A stretch of DNA of 41,740 nt from Massilia frigida (GCF_011682175.1 NZ_WHJG01000054.1:1-41740); one strand, 5' to 3'; positions 28,599 through 37,296 are shown, counted from the first letter of the stretch. The notes: generated by a model not told the origin, from the sequence alone. A program made the numbers and translations.

Positions 28599-30677
28599 CT
28601 AGGCCGCTACTTTTTCCACCTGGACCAGCGTATCGTAAAACGTCGGCGCGCGGCCCATGTCGGTCAGGCGCTGGCTGGTCACTTCGTTGGCGTTCTTGCC
28701 GTCGCTGGCCAGTTTCTTCCACCACACCGACAGGCCCACCACCAGCCCGGCGCGCGCTTTCGGCGTGACCCGCGCCCTGGCGACAAAGGAACCGCGGTCG
28801 TTGAAGATGCGTACCATCTGGCCATGCTCGATGCCGCGCGCGGCGCTGTCGTCGGGATGGATGTCGAGCTGCGGTTCGCCTTCGGTCGCGCGCAGGCTGG
28901 TCACGTTGACGAAGGTGGAATTCAGGAAATTGCGCGCTGGCGGGGAAATCATGGCCAGCGGATATTTTGCCGCCAATTCCGGATTGCTCGCCACCGATTC
29001 ATAAGGCGGAATGTGGGTCGGCAGCGGGTCGAGTCCATCGGCGAGCATGCTGGCCGAATAAAATTCGCACTTGCCCGATGGCGTGGGGAAACCGCCTTCG
29101 GCAAACGGCGCGTCCGGCATGGCCAGCTTTTGCCAACCCTTGCGCTTGAGCGAATCCCAGTCGAAATGGATGGCGCGCGGATGGCTGGCGTCGAACGATT
29201 GCGCGGCCAGCTGGTCGTCGGTTTCCTTGAAGCAGGGGTCGTCGAAGCCCATGCGCGCCGCCAGCAGGCGGAAGATTTCCGTGTTGGGCTTGGCTTCGCC
29301 CAGCGCGGCGATGGCGGCATTGTTGGCCATCATGTACAGGTGGCCGTAGGCGTTGTGGGCGTCCACGTGTTCCAGTTGCGTGGTGGCGGGCAAGAGGATG
29401 TCGGCGTAGTCGGCGCTGTCGGTCTGGAAATGTTCGAGCACGACGGTAAACAAGTCCTCGCGCGCGAAGCCTTGCATCACCTTGTCGGAGTCGGGGGCGA
29501 TGGCCAGCGGGTTGGCGTTGTAGACGATCACGGCCTCGATTTTCGGGCCGAATGCGTTTGATGTGTCGCGCAGCAAATCGTCGCCGATGGTGGTCATGTT
29601 GATGGTGCGTACGCTCTGCTTGAGCAGGTCCGGACGCTGCAGCTTTTGCTTGTTGACCGGGAACGAGCCCGAGGCCGACAGTTGCACGCCGCCGGCCGCA
29701 TGGCGCCAGGCGCCGACCAGGGCCGGCAGGCAGGTGATGTTACGCACCGCCATGCCGCCGCCGCGCACGCGCTGCACGCCGTAATTGGTGCGGATGGCTA
29801 CCGGCTCGCCACGGCGCGCGGTTGTGCCGTATTCGCGCGCCAGGTTTTCCACTTCCCCGGCCGATATGCCGCAGGTGTCGGCAACCCGCTGCGGCGGCCA
29901 TTCGGCGGCGCGTTCTTTCAGTTGCTCGTAGCCCAGGGTGTAGCGGGCAATGTAGTCTTCATCGACCAGCTTGTCGCGGATCAGCACGTGCATGAGGCCC
30001 AGCGCCAGCGCGGCATCCGTGCCGGGCAGCAGGGCAATGTGCTGGTGGCATTTTTCAGCCGTCAGCGAACGGTAGGGATCGATGGCGATCAGCCGCGCGC
30101 CCTTGCGCTTGGCTTCCTGCACGCGCATCCAGAAATGCAGGTTGGACGCGATCGGGTTGCCGCCCCAGATGATGATCAGTTTGGCATCCTGGAATTGCTC
30201 GACGTCGGTGCCGATGGTGGCGCCGATGGTGTATTTGTAGCCGGTAAAGCCCGCCGTGGCACAGATGGTGCGGTCGAGCAAGGACGCACCGAGGTGGTGG
30301 AAAAAGCGCGCCGACATCGAGTCGCCCTGCACCAGGCCCATGGTGCCGGCGTAGCTGTACGGCAGGATGGCTTGCGGGGCGCGCGCGGCGATCTCTGTTA
30401 ACCGGCTGGCAATGGTGTCGATCGCTTCCTTCCAGCTGATGCGCTCGAACTTGCCCTCGCCCTTGTTGCCGACCCGGCGCATGGGATGCAGCAGGCGCTC
30501 GGCATGGTAGGTGCGCTCGGCATAGCGCGCTACCTTGGTGCACAGCACGCCGGCCGTGGTCGGATGGTCGGGGTCGCCTTTGACTTCGGTGGCGACGCCG
30601 TCTTCCACGGTGATGAGCAGGGCGCAGGTATCGGGGCAGTCGTGCGGGCAGGTGGCCCGGACTTGGGTGGTGGTCAT
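28599..30677 (-). CDS. Molybdopterin-dependent oxidoreductase (bis-MGD family, [4Fe-4S])
   Basis: This 692-residue enzyme belongs to the DMSO-reductase superfamily. The N-terminal cluster motif is C10-x3-C14-x3-C18-x27-C46 (CPHDCPDTCAL ... GVLCTK). It is followed by KFERISWKEAIDTIASRL, the cofactor-binding IIIWGGNPIASNLHFWMRV and ARLIAIDPYRSLTA. Later segments are VVLEHFQTDSADYADILLPA and the C-terminal MopB domain PQLDIHPDDSAARGIEHGQM. There is no Tat signal, so it is probably cytoplasmic. The molybdenum ligand is not assigned with certainty. No electron-transfer subunit lies beside it. The substrate is unknown; formate or nitrate activity should not be assumed. Confidence 0.9.
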   Translation of the reverse strand: MTTTQVRATCPHDCPDTCALLITVEDGVATEVKGDPDHPTTAGVLCTKVARYAERTYHAERLLHPMRRVGNKGEGKFERISWKEAIDTIASRLTEIAARAPQAILPYSYAGTMGLVQGDSMSARFFHHLGASLLDRTICATAGFTGYKYTIGATIGTDVEQFQDAKLIIIWGGNPIASNLHFWMRVQEAKRKGARLIAIDPYRSLTAEKCHQHIALLPGTDAALALGLMHVLIRDKLVDEDYIARYTLGYEQLKERAAEWPPQRVADTCGISAGEVENLAREYGTTARRGEPVAIRTNYGVQRVRGGGMAVRNITCLPALVGAWRHAAGGVQLSASGSFPVNKQKLQRPDLLKQSVRTINMTTIGDDLLRDTSNAFGPKIEAVIVYNANPLAIAPDSDKVMQGFAREDLFTVVLEHFQTDSADYADILLPATTQLEHVDAHNAYGHLYMMANNAAIAALGEAKPNTEIFRLLAARMGFDDPCFKETDDQLAAQSFDASHPRAIHFDWDSLKRKGWQKLAMPDAPFAEGGFPTPSGKCEFYSASMLADGLDPLPTHIPPYESVASNPELAAKYPLAMISPPARNFLNSTFVNVTSLRATEGEPQLDIHPDDSAARGIEHGQMVRIFNDRGSFVARARVTPKARAGLVVGLSVWWKKLASDGKNANEVTSQRLTDMGRAPTFYDTLVQVEKVAA

Positions 30678-30778
30678 TGAAGATCCAGGGAAACAGACGT
30701 TGAAACCCTTACTTTATACGATTCCGGGGTTGTTGATGAGAACCGTTACCGGTCTGCCTGACCCATCCCCAGAAGGAC

Positions 30779-30784
30779 TACAAT
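30779..30784 (+). promoter_or_regulatory. Possible -10 box of the M20 hydrolase gene
   Basis: TACAAT lies 44 bases before the chosen ATG. No convincing -35 stands at the right distance, so this is tentative. Confidence 0.3.
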
Positions 30785-30828
30785 AGTGCGGCAAATGGGT
30801 TAACATTCCAGCATCAGTGGAGAATGAC

Positions 30829-32022
30829 ATGAACCTTGTTGAACCGATCATCGCCTTTCAGAACGCGCTCCAGCAGATCCGGCGCGACCTGCATGCGCAT
30901 CCGGAATTGTGTTACGAAGAAGTCCGCACCGCCGATGTGGTCGCGGCCCGCCTGACCGAATGGGGCATTCCCGTGGTGCGCGGCCTGGGCTTGACCGGCG
31001 TGGTGGGAATCATACAAAACGGCACGTCCAAGCGCGCGATCGGCCTGCGCGCCGATATGGATGCCTTGCCTATGCAGGAAATCAATCACTTCGACCATGC
31101 CTCGCGCCATCCGGGCAAGATGCACGCCTGCGGCCATGACGGCCACACAGCCATGCTGCTGGGCGCGGCACATCATCTGGCGAAACACCGCAATTTCGAT
31201 GGCACCGTGTACCTGATTTTCCAGCCGGCCGAAGAAGGCGGCGGCGGCGCGCGCCGCATGATGGATGACGGCCTGTTCGCGCAGTTTCCGATGGATGCCG
31301 TGTATGGCATGCACAACTGGCCGGGCATGCCGATGGGCAGCTTTGGCGTGGTGGCAGGGCCGATGATGGCGTCCAGTAATGAATTCCGCGTGGTGGTCAA
31401 GGGCAAGGGTTGCCATGCGGCCCAGCCGCACCGCGGCATCGACCCGGTCATGGTGGCGGTGCAGATTGCCCAGGCGTGGCAAACCATCATGTCGCGCGAG
31501 AAAAATCCGCTGGATACGGCGGTGTTGTCGATCACGCAAATCCATGCGGGCAGCGCCACCAATGTGATTCCCGACGAGGCAGTGCTGATCGGCACCGTGC
31601 GCACCTTTACCACGCCGGTGCTGGACCTGATCGAGCAGCGCATGGGCGAGATTGCGCGGCATTGCGCGGCCGGCTTCAATGCCACGGTCGATTTCCAGTT
31701 CAAGCGCAACTATCCGCCGCTGGTGAACCATGCGCGTGAAACGGGCTATGCGGTCGAGGCGATGAGCGCGGTGGTCGGGCCGGATAAGGTCAATGCCAAC
31801 ACCGAGCCGACCATGGGCGCGGAAGACTTCGCCTTCATGCTGCAGGAAAAGCCGGGCTGCTATGTGTTCATCGGCAATGGCGAGGGCGAGCACCGGGCCG
31901 GCGGCCACGGGCTGGGCCCATGCCAGTTGCACAACGCTAGCTACGATTTCAACGATAACTTGTTGCCGATCGGCGCCAGCTACTGGGTGCGGCTGGCGGA
32001 AATGCGGCTGGCACCGGGTTAA
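30829..32022 (+). CDS. M20-family amidohydrolase (hippurate hydrolase / N-acyl amino-acid deacylase type)
   Basis: This 397-residue zinc hydrolase cleaves the amide bond of N-acyl or N-aroyl amino acids. Motifs are DLHAHPELCYEE, the metal site HACGHDGHTAML (C101, H103), FQPAEEGGGGAR with the Glu base and ligand (E135/E136), and YGMHNWPGMPMGS with H162. Further on are GKGCHAAQPHRGIDPV of the dimerisation domain, TEPTMGAEDFAFML and the C-terminal LHNASYDFNDNLLP. ATG 30829 is preferred to the in-frame GTG at 30817, because GTGGAG then provides a ribosome site six bases upstream. It is divergent from the molybdopterin enzyme gene across 151 bases. Confidence 0.93.
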   Translation: MNLVEPIIAFQNALQQIRRDLHAHPELCYEEVRTADVVAARLTEWGIPVVRGLGLTGVVGIIQNGTSKRAIGLRADMDALPMQEINHFDHASRHPGKMHACGHDGHTAMLLGAAHHLAKHRNFDGTVYLIFQPAEEGGGGARRMMDDGLFAQFPMDAVYGMHNWPGMPMGSFGVVAGPMMASSNEFRVVVKGKGCHAAQPHRGIDPVMVAVQIAQAWQTIMSREKNPLDTAVLSITQIHAGSATNVIPDEAVLIGTVRTFTTPVLDLIEQRMGEIARHCAAGFNATVDFQFKRNYPPLVNHARETGYAVEAMSAVVGPDKVNANTEPTMGAEDFAFMLQEKPGCYVFIGNGEGEHRAGGHGLGPCQLHNASYDFNDNLLPIGASYWVRLAEMRLAPG

Positions 32023-32202
32023 GCTGGCAAGAAGCCAATACCGTGGAGGTCTGGAGCGCGGCTTGAGTCGGCTGTCCGCGACTGAGCTGAGAACTGGGGG
32101 CCTCGCCGAGTGCCGCCTTGGCGTGGGGGCGACGGTTTGGAGGTTGACGGCTTCGGAAGGAGCGGTTTCGGAGGCGGCGGTTTCAGACCGCGCAGCGCGC
32201 GT

Positions 32203-33114
32203 TCAACACCGGTCGGGGGGCAACTGGTCCGGTGCCGTGCCCAGGCGCTGGCCCGGATTTATCTTTTCCAGCGCCAGCAGGGCGGCGGCGTGGTCGGCAC
32301 GCGGCAGGTCGGCGGCGATGCTGCGGTAGTTCTCGGTCACGAGCGCGGTGACCGGCAGCACCAGGCCGGCATCGGCCGCGGCCACCAGCACGTTTTGCAA
32401 ATCCTTGAGCTGGCTTGTGACCTGACCGCCGGGAATGAAATTGCGGTCCAGCATGCGCTGGCCGTGCAGCTCCAGGATGCGGCTTTCGGCAAACCCGCCA
32501 CGGATGGCGTCGCGCACGGCGGCCGGATTGGCGCCGGCGGCCTGCGCCAGCAGCAGCGCCTCGGCCACGATGTTGAGGGTGCCCCCCACGATCAATTGAT
32601 TGCACAGTTTGGCGACCTGGCCGCTGCCGGCCGGGCCGACCAGCGTCGGCCGTCCCATGGCGCGCAGGATGGGCTCGGCTTCGGCGAAGTCGTCGGGCGC
32701 GCCACCGGCCATGATCGCCAGGCTGCCCGCCTGGGCGCCTGCCACGCCGCCGGAAACGGGGGCGTCGACAAAGCGGACCTGCCCGGCAGCCAGGCGCGCA
32801 TGGAAGGCCAGGGCTTCGCCGTGCTGGGTGGAACTCATGTCGATCCAAAGGGCGCCCGGGCGCAGGCTGGGCAGGGCTGCATCGATCAGTTCGCCAACCA
32901 CCGCGCCGGATGCCAGCATCGAAATGACGATGTCGGCCGCGCGCACGGCGTCGTCCAGCTCGCTGCAAGGGTGGGCGCCGGCGCTGCGCAAGGCGTCGGC
33001 TTTGGCGGGCGAGCGGTTCCAGGCATGCACTGTCCAGCCGGCTTGCGCCAGACGGGTGGCCATCGGGTGGCCCATCAGGCCGATGCCAAGAAATGCGATG
33101 GTGAGCGTGGTCAG
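32203..33114 (-). CDS. 3-hydroxyisobutyrate dehydrogenase-family NAD-binding oxidoreductase, probable CTG start
   Basis: The enzyme is a beta-hydroxyacid dehydrogenase. It carries the Rossmann motif IAFLGIGLMGHPMATRLAQAG, substrate loop FVDAPVSGGVAGAQAG, the catalytic lysine in GSGQVAKLCNQLIVGG and a C-terminal helical domain. Substrates in this family include 3-hydroxyisobutyrate, tartronate semialdehyde and related acids; the exact one is not clear. The family starts just before TTLTIAFLG. The only fitting start is CTG at 33114-33112, with AGGAGG (33125-33120) five bases upstream. The nearest in-frame ATG is 37 codons further up and lies in the divergent promoter region. A CTG start gives 303 residues, a normal length. 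Confidence 0.85.
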   Translation of the reverse strand: MTTLTIAFLGIGLMGHPMATRLAQAGWTVHAWNRSPAKADALRSAGAHPCSELDDAVRAADIVISMLASGAVVGELIDAALPSLRPGALWIDMSSTQHGEALAFHARLAAGQVRFVDAPVSGGVAGAQAGSLAIMAGGAPDDFAEAEPILRAMGRPTLVGPAGSGQVAKLCNQLIVGGTLNIVAEALLLAQAAGANPAAVRDAIRGGFAESRILELHGQRMLDRNFIPGGQVTSQLKDLQNVLVAAADAGLVLPVTALVTENYRSIAADLPRADHAAALLALEKINPGQRLGTAPDQLPPDRC

Positions 33115-33125
33115 AGTAGCCTCCT
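33112..33125 (-). promoter_or_regulatory. Ribosome site that selects a CTG start
   Basis: AGGAGG followed by CTACT and CTG. The full-strength Shine-Dalgarno sits at ideal spacing from a non-standard start codon, and no ATG, GTG or TTG is in frame near it. Confidence 0.55.
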
Positions 33126-33201
33126 GCAGTCTATTTATGGCAATGTCATTTAAATAAATTGTGCGCACACGTGATCCAAGGCGCGATTTTTTCCTCGCCG
33201 G

Positions 33202-33239
33202 TACAATAGTGAACACGCTAATCATTATGAATTAGCGTG
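33202..33239 (+). promoter_or_regulatory. pagL -10 box with downstream inverted repeat
   Basis: TACAAT (33202-33207) is followed by a perfect 9-bp inverted repeat, CACGCTAAT / ATTAGCGTG (33214-33222 and 33231-33239), with an 8-base spacer. The repeat covers the expected transcription start and ends 21 bases before the pagL ATG. It may be an operator or a 5' leader hairpin. No good -35 is visible. Confidence 0.45.
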
Positions 33240-33260
33240 CCTATCTAAGAAAGCTCTTCT

Positions 33261-33821
33261 ATGTCCCTGTTAAATATGAAGCTGTGTGCTTCGCTGGCAA
33301 CGCTTGCGCTGATGGCCATGACGCCGGGTGCGTTTGCATCCGATAAAGTCATCGATCATGCTTCCATGGAATTCGGCGGTGGCGCCAAGGTCCAGATGGT
33401 GCGTTTCGGCGTGCAAAAAGACTGGAGCCAGCGCTGGTTCCAGTCGAATGGTACCCACCTGAGCGGTTACTGGGATGCCTCGATCGCCCAATGGCGTGGC
33501 AATGCGTACCAGAACGTTGACGGCCGACACCAGAACATCACCAATATCGGCTTCACGCCGGTGTTTCGTTTCCAGGCCGATGACTTGAGCGGCTGGTATG
33601 GCGAAGCGGGCATCGGCCTGAACTTGCTCTCGAAGCGCTATGACAACGATTCCAACCAGCTGTCGACCGCGTTCCAGTTCGGCGATCATCTGGGCGTTGG
33701 CTATGTGTTCGCCAATCAATGGGATGTGGGGATGAAAGTCCAGCACTTCTCGAACGGCGGCTATAAAAAGCCCAATAGCGGCGTGAACTTTTTGCTGCTC
33801 AAGGCGTCGCGCCGGTTTTAA
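33261..33821 (+). CDS. pagL: Lipid A 3-O-deacylase PagL
   Basis: PagL is an outer-membrane beta-barrel enzyme that removes the 3-position acyl chain of lipid A. The 186-residue precursor has a signal peptide (LCASLATLALMAMTPGAFA, cut near 27). Alternating strands of an eight-stranded barrel follow: QKDWSQRWFQSNGTHLSGYW, FTPVFRFQ, WYGEAGIGLNLLS, and LGVGYVFANQWDVGMKVQHF. The active-site His162 and Ser164 lie in QHFSNGGYKKPN. The acidic partner is not assigned with certainty. The chain ends in Phe, as barrel proteins do. It is monocistronic, with a strong terminator downstream and a possible operator upstream. Confidence 0.9.
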   Translation: MSLLNMKLCASLATLALMAMTPGAFASDKVIDHASMEFGGGAKVQMVRFGVQKDWSQRWFQSNGTHLSGYWDASIAQWRGNAYQNVDGRHQNITNIGFTPVFRFQADDLSGWYGEAGIGLNLLSKRYDNDSNQLSTAFQFGDHLGVGYVFANQWDVGMKVQHFSNGGYKKPNSGVNFLLLKASRRF

Positions 33822-33836
33822 TGCGGCATGCCTGGT

Positions 33837-33873
33837 AAACGGCGCCCGATGCGAATCGGGCGCCGTTTTTCTT
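33837..33873 (+). terminator. Intrinsic terminator after pagL
   Basis: A GC-rich stem, CGGCGCCCGAT / ATCGGGCGCCG, with loop GCGA is followed by TTTTTCTTT. It also separates pagL from the converging phytase-like gene. Confidence 0.9.
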
Positions 33874-33880
33874 TGGCGGA

Positions 33881-35917
33881 TCAGTAGGACGACAGTGCTT
33901 TGTCGAACTTGATCAGCCACAGGCGGCTCGGCCGTTCCTTGTCGGCGCCGCGCCCGACGCGAATCGTGTTGCCCTCGGCGCAGCCCGGCGCGCTGCTGGT
34001 GATGAGGACGCCGGCGGCGCTCACATTGCATTTGGTGACGTCGGCATCGGCCACCGTCTTGCCATCGAGACCAGTGATCCGGGTGACCATGCCGAAATCG
34101 TTGTCGTTGCTCAGCGCCAGCGTGGTGTCGTCAACCAGGGCCAGCCCTTCGGCCTTTTCGGCCAGCCAGCCGATCGCGTTCAAGTCCAGCAGCAAGGCCT
34201 TTTTCAGGGGTGTTACGCCGGCCCAGCTGGCGCCATTGACGGCGCTGCCGCTCATGCTGCTTTTTTCCAGGTCGGAACTGTCCGGCTTGTAGGCGGGCGC
34301 CAGGATATTGCTGGCGTCGCCGATCTGGACCAGCATCAGCTTGTTGAATACCTTGCCGCCGGGACCGGCTCCCTGCTCGATGACGATGAATTTGCCATTG
34401 CCCAGGGCGACCATGTCGCCCAGCTTGGCGTTGCCGGTGCGCCCGTCGGCGTAGTCCCTGGGGTCGAGCGGATAGGCGAACATGCGGGTGGTCGCGCCGC
34501 TTGCCGGATCGAACTCGATCCAGCGCGTGAAGCGGGCGAAGCGCTCGACCTGTTCATTCTTGCCGGTCACGGCGTAGGCCGCCGTGCCATCGCTGAGCGG
34601 ACTCTGGAGGAAGGCGTGGATCCTGTCGCCGGCGCTGTCGAACGCCATGCCTTCCATGCCCCGGTTGGCGCGGCGTTTGGCGAGGATGGCGGGCAGGCCG
34701 CTGCCCGGCGCGTACCTGGCCTGGATGATGCCGCTGGCTGCGTCGATCCTGAGCAGGAAGGGGCCGTACTCGTCCGTCACCCACAAGGCGTCGCGGCGCG
34801 CGTCGAGGGCAATGGCTTCGCTGTCGATGCCGCCGGCGTTGAAGACCGCCTTGCCTGCGGGATCGAACTTCATGGCGTCGAAAACGGGGATTTCGGCCGA
34901 GTTGCCGAGCGATCCGGCCGGTACCGGCAGGCCGGAGGCGTTGACGCCGGGCGCGACCTTGATCGGCAGGCTGGCAGTCAGGCTGGCGCCGTTTTTGCCG
35001 ATGGTGAACACGCCGATCGATGGCGTGAAGCTGGGCGACGGAAAAATCTTGCTGCCCATGCTGCCCTTGCCATCGGGTGCGGGCAAGTTGGGGCCGTCAC
35101 CGTTGGGGCCGCGGTCGGTCAAGCCGTAGAACTCCAGCTCGCCGTTGGCATTCTTGCCCTTGAAGGCGAGGCCGGAGCCGTAGGATGGCAGTAAGCCTCG
35201 CGGAAATTCCGCCTTCACGGCCGCGTTGGCGCCTTCGTACGGGACGTGGAAAGCAGCCGACGCCCCGACCTGGTAGCGCGTGACGCTGGCGGCCACATTG
35301 CCCAGTGGCGTGGACTGGGTAAAGCGTTCGACGGCTGGCGTGCCGATGGCCGCGGCAAGGGTGTCTTCGAAGTGTTCGCGCACCAGCATGCGGCGGTCGG
35401 CGTCGATGGTACGGCCGCCATAGGCACTGCCGGCGGCAGCCAGCTTGCCGGCCAGCGCGGCGTCAAAGGCGGGCGCGGCCGCGCTGAAATCGAGGGTCTT
35501 GCCGGCCAGCGCCGCTTTTGCGTCGGCAGCGAGCTTGATGCCGTTGGACGGGTCGTTATCCTCGTCGAGCAATTGCAGCGCCAGCAAGCGGTTCACTACC
35601 TTGGGGTCGGTCACGTCGGTCACTCCCGAAAGCGACAGCGGCGTCAACAGCGTGCCGCAGCTCGCACTGCCTAATGCCATCCCGCCAATGCTGAAGGCAA
35701 CTGTTTCGCCGACTATACAGGAGAACTCGCCACGGGCATTCGTGGTGGCGCGCGCACTGCTGCCGGCAACGTAGTCGAGCCCTTCCACGGCGGCATCGAG
35801 AAACACGCCGGTTTGTGCGGCGGGCCCGGTGCGGACGGTGTCGCTGCCGCCACCGCAGCCAGCCAGCGCAAGGCAGGCCGCAGCCGCGATCAGGGAAAGT
35901 TGCGGGAGAAGCTTCAT
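33881..35917 (-). CDS. Esterase-like/phytase-like domain lipoprotein, Pho-box promoter
   Basis: The 678-residue product starts at ATG 35917 with a lipoprotein signal (LSLIAAAACLALAGCGGGS, lipid Cys at 21). Residues 30-150 look like an all-beta spacer domain (GVFLDAAVEGLDYVAGSSAR, GEFSCIVGETVAFSIGG) as found at the base of surface proteins. The large C-terminal part matches the esterase-like domain of phytases (PF13449): ELEFYGLTDRGPNGDGPN, GIDSEAIALDARRDALWVTD, RANRGMEGMAFDSAGDRI, WIEFDPASGATTRMFAYPLD, AEGLALVDDTTLALSNDNDF. Such proteins are often predicted phosphoesterases; activity is not proven by sequence. A Pho-box-like repeat and -10 precede it. It converges with pagL. Confidence 0.88.
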   Translation of the reverse strand: MKLLPQLSLIAAAACLALAGCGGGSDTVRTGPAAQTGVFLDAAVEGLDYVAGSSARATTNARGEFSCIVGETVAFSIGGMALGSASCGTLLTPLSLSGVTDVTDPKVVNRLLALQLLDEDNDPSNGIKLAADAKAALAGKTLDFSAAAPAFDAALAGKLAAAGSAYGGRTIDADRRMLVREHFEDTLAAAIGTPAVERFTQSTPLGNVAASVTRYQVGASAAFHVPYEGANAAVKAEFPRGLLPSYGSGLAFKGKNANGELEFYGLTDRGPNGDGPNLPAPDGKGSMGSKIFPSPSFTPSIGVFTIGKNGASLTASLPIKVAPGVNASGLPVPAGSLGNSAEIPVFDAMKFDPAGKAVFNAGGIDSEAIALDARRDALWVTDEYGPFLLRIDAASGIIQARYAPGSGLPAILAKRRANRGMEGMAFDSAGDRIHAFLQSPLSDGTAAYAVTGKNEQVERFARFTRWIEFDPASGATTRMFAYPLDPRDYADGRTGNAKLGDMVALGNGKFIVIEQGAGPGGKVFNKLMLVQIGDASNILAPAYKPDSSDLEKSSMSGSAVNGASWAGVTPLKKALLLDLNAIGWLAEKAEGLALVDDTTLALSNDNDFGMVTRITGLDGKTVADADVTKCNVSAAGVLITSSAPGCAEGNTIRVGRGADKERPSRLWLIKFDKALSSY

Positions 35918-35953
35918 GCAAGCCTCATCAGGTAGATCGGTCGAAAATGCCAG

Positions 35954-35987
35954 AGTGTACTGAGCGAGGATGACCAGCGGATGACAT
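35954..35987 (-). promoter_or_regulatory. Pho box and -10 of the phytase-like gene
   Basis: On the minus strand ATGTCAT-CCGC-TGGTCAT (35987-35970) gives two 7-base repeats on an 11-base period, close to the CTGTCAT-N4-CTGTCAT PhoB box. Ten bases later comes TACACT (35959-35954), the spacing seen in classical PhoB-dependent promoters. The ATG is about 30 bases beyond the expected transcription start. Confidence 0.6.
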
Positions 35988-36084
35988 CGCTTTTTGACGA
36001 AGATCAAGCTTCCTGCGTTTGAAATTGAACTTTTACTGAACAGGCGCAGTAAGCTTTTTCCATCGGGCAGAAGGAGGCATGGCG

Positions 36085-37296
36085 ATGCGCATTCTGATCA
36101 TGGCGATCCTGTTGGCGGCGGCGCCGCGCGCGCTGGCCGAGAGCAGCTGGCTGACCGTGGACGCAGCGGCTTATCATCTTCTGCGCCCTGCCCTGCCGGC
36201 CATGCGCTTGCATGCTCCCGCCGCCGCCCCGGCGGCAAGTAGCGCGCCGGTGGTGCTGGTGGAAGTGCCGGCGCAGGATGTGGGGCGGATGGCGCGCCTG
36301 CTGCATGGCAAGCTCGGGCATTGCGGGGGCTTCATGTTTCACGCCGATCAAGCCAGTGCCCAGCGCAGCCTGGCGCAGGGGGTGGCGGCGCCCTTGCCCG
36401 GCCTGGTGCAGCCAGCCTACGCGATCGGCAACCAGGCCAGGGTCGCGCCGCTGCTTGCGCGCATGGAGGCGAAACAGATCGCGCGCAGCATCGCGGGCCT
36501 GGCGGCCTTCCCCGACCGCTTCTACGACAGCGCGCATGGGGCGCGCGCATCGGAGTGGCTGCGCCAAGACTGGGCTGCCATCAGCGCGCGTCACGGCAAG
36601 GTGCTGGTGGAGACGTTCGCGCACGCGGGATACCCGCAGGCATCGGTGATCGCCACGATTGCCGGGTCCGACCTGGCCGATGAGGTGGTCGTGATCGGCG
36701 CCCATCTCGATTCGATCAACACGCACGCCCTGGAGGAACAGGGTGCGCCGCAAGCCCCCGGCGCCGATGACGATGCGTCCGGCGTGGCCGGCCTGAGCGA
36801 GGTGCTGCGCGCCCTGAGCGAGAGCAAGTACCGGCCGCGCCGCACCATCAAGCTGATCGCCTACGCGGCCGAGGAAGTGGGCTTGCGCGGTTCGCAAGAC
36901 CTGGCGCGCGCGTTCCGCCAGGCCGGCATCCAGGTGGTCGGGGTGCTGCAGCTGGACATGATCAACTACAAGGGTTCGGACAACGATATGTATCTGCTGC
37001 GCGATTACACCAATGCGGAGCAGAACGAATTCCTCAAAAAATTGATTGCGACCTATTTGCCAGGGGTGCGGGTCGGCAGCGACGCCTGCGGGTATGCCTG
37101 CTCCGATCATGCATCCTGGCATGCCGAAGGCTACCCCGCGTCCATGCCTTTCGAGTCCTCGCTGGCCCAGGCCAATCCGCATATTCACAGCAAGAACGAT
37201 ACCTTCGCCAACTCAGGCGGACAGGCCGTGCACGCGCTCAAGTTCGCCCGGCTGGCGGCCGCCTTTGCAATCGAGCTCGGCAGTTCCATACCTTAA
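36085..37296 (+). CDS. Secreted M28 aminopeptidase (leucyl aminopeptidase type), without PPC domain
   Basis: This zinc exopeptidase resembles the secreted Vibrio leucyl aminopeptidase. It has a signal peptide (MRILIMAILLAAAPRALA), a propeptide-like N-terminal domain to about residue 140 (HCGGFMFH, YAIGNQARVAPLL), and the catalytic domain. All five metal ligands are present: HLDS (H207), APGADDDASG (Asp near 229), AAEEVGLRGS (E263/E264), LQLDMINY (D291) and HIHSKND (H368). Two cysteines in ACGYACSDHASW match the disulfide loop of the Vibrio enzyme. I choose ATG 36085, since AGGAGG lies seven bases upstream; ATG 36079 is only one base from it. The length is 403 residues. A longer paralogue follows. 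Confidence 0.92.
   Translation: MRILIMAILLAAAPRALAESSWLTVDAAAYHLLRPALPAMRLHAPAAAPAASSAPVVLVEVPAQDVGRMARLLHGKLGHCGGFMFHADQASAQRSLAQGVAAPLPGLVQPAYAIGNQARVAPLLARMEAKQIARSIAGLAAFPDRFYDSAHGARASEWLRQDWAAISARHGKVLVETFAHAGYPQASVIATIAGSDLADEVVVIGAHLDSINTHALEEQGAPQAPGADDDASGVAGLSEVLRALSESKYRPRRTIKLIAYAAEEVGLRGSQDLARAFRQAGIQVVGVLQLDMINYKGSDNDMYLLRDYTNAEQNEFLKKLIATYLPGVRVGSDACGYACSDHASWHAEGYPASMPFESSLAQANPHIHSKNDTFANSGGQAVHALKFARLAAAFAIELGSSIP

Noticed and set aside
32023-32202. A small gene in the gap between the M20 hydrolase and the dehydrogenase
   Set aside because: The short frames there lack a ribosome site and recognisable features. The 180 bases hold nothing that I can support.
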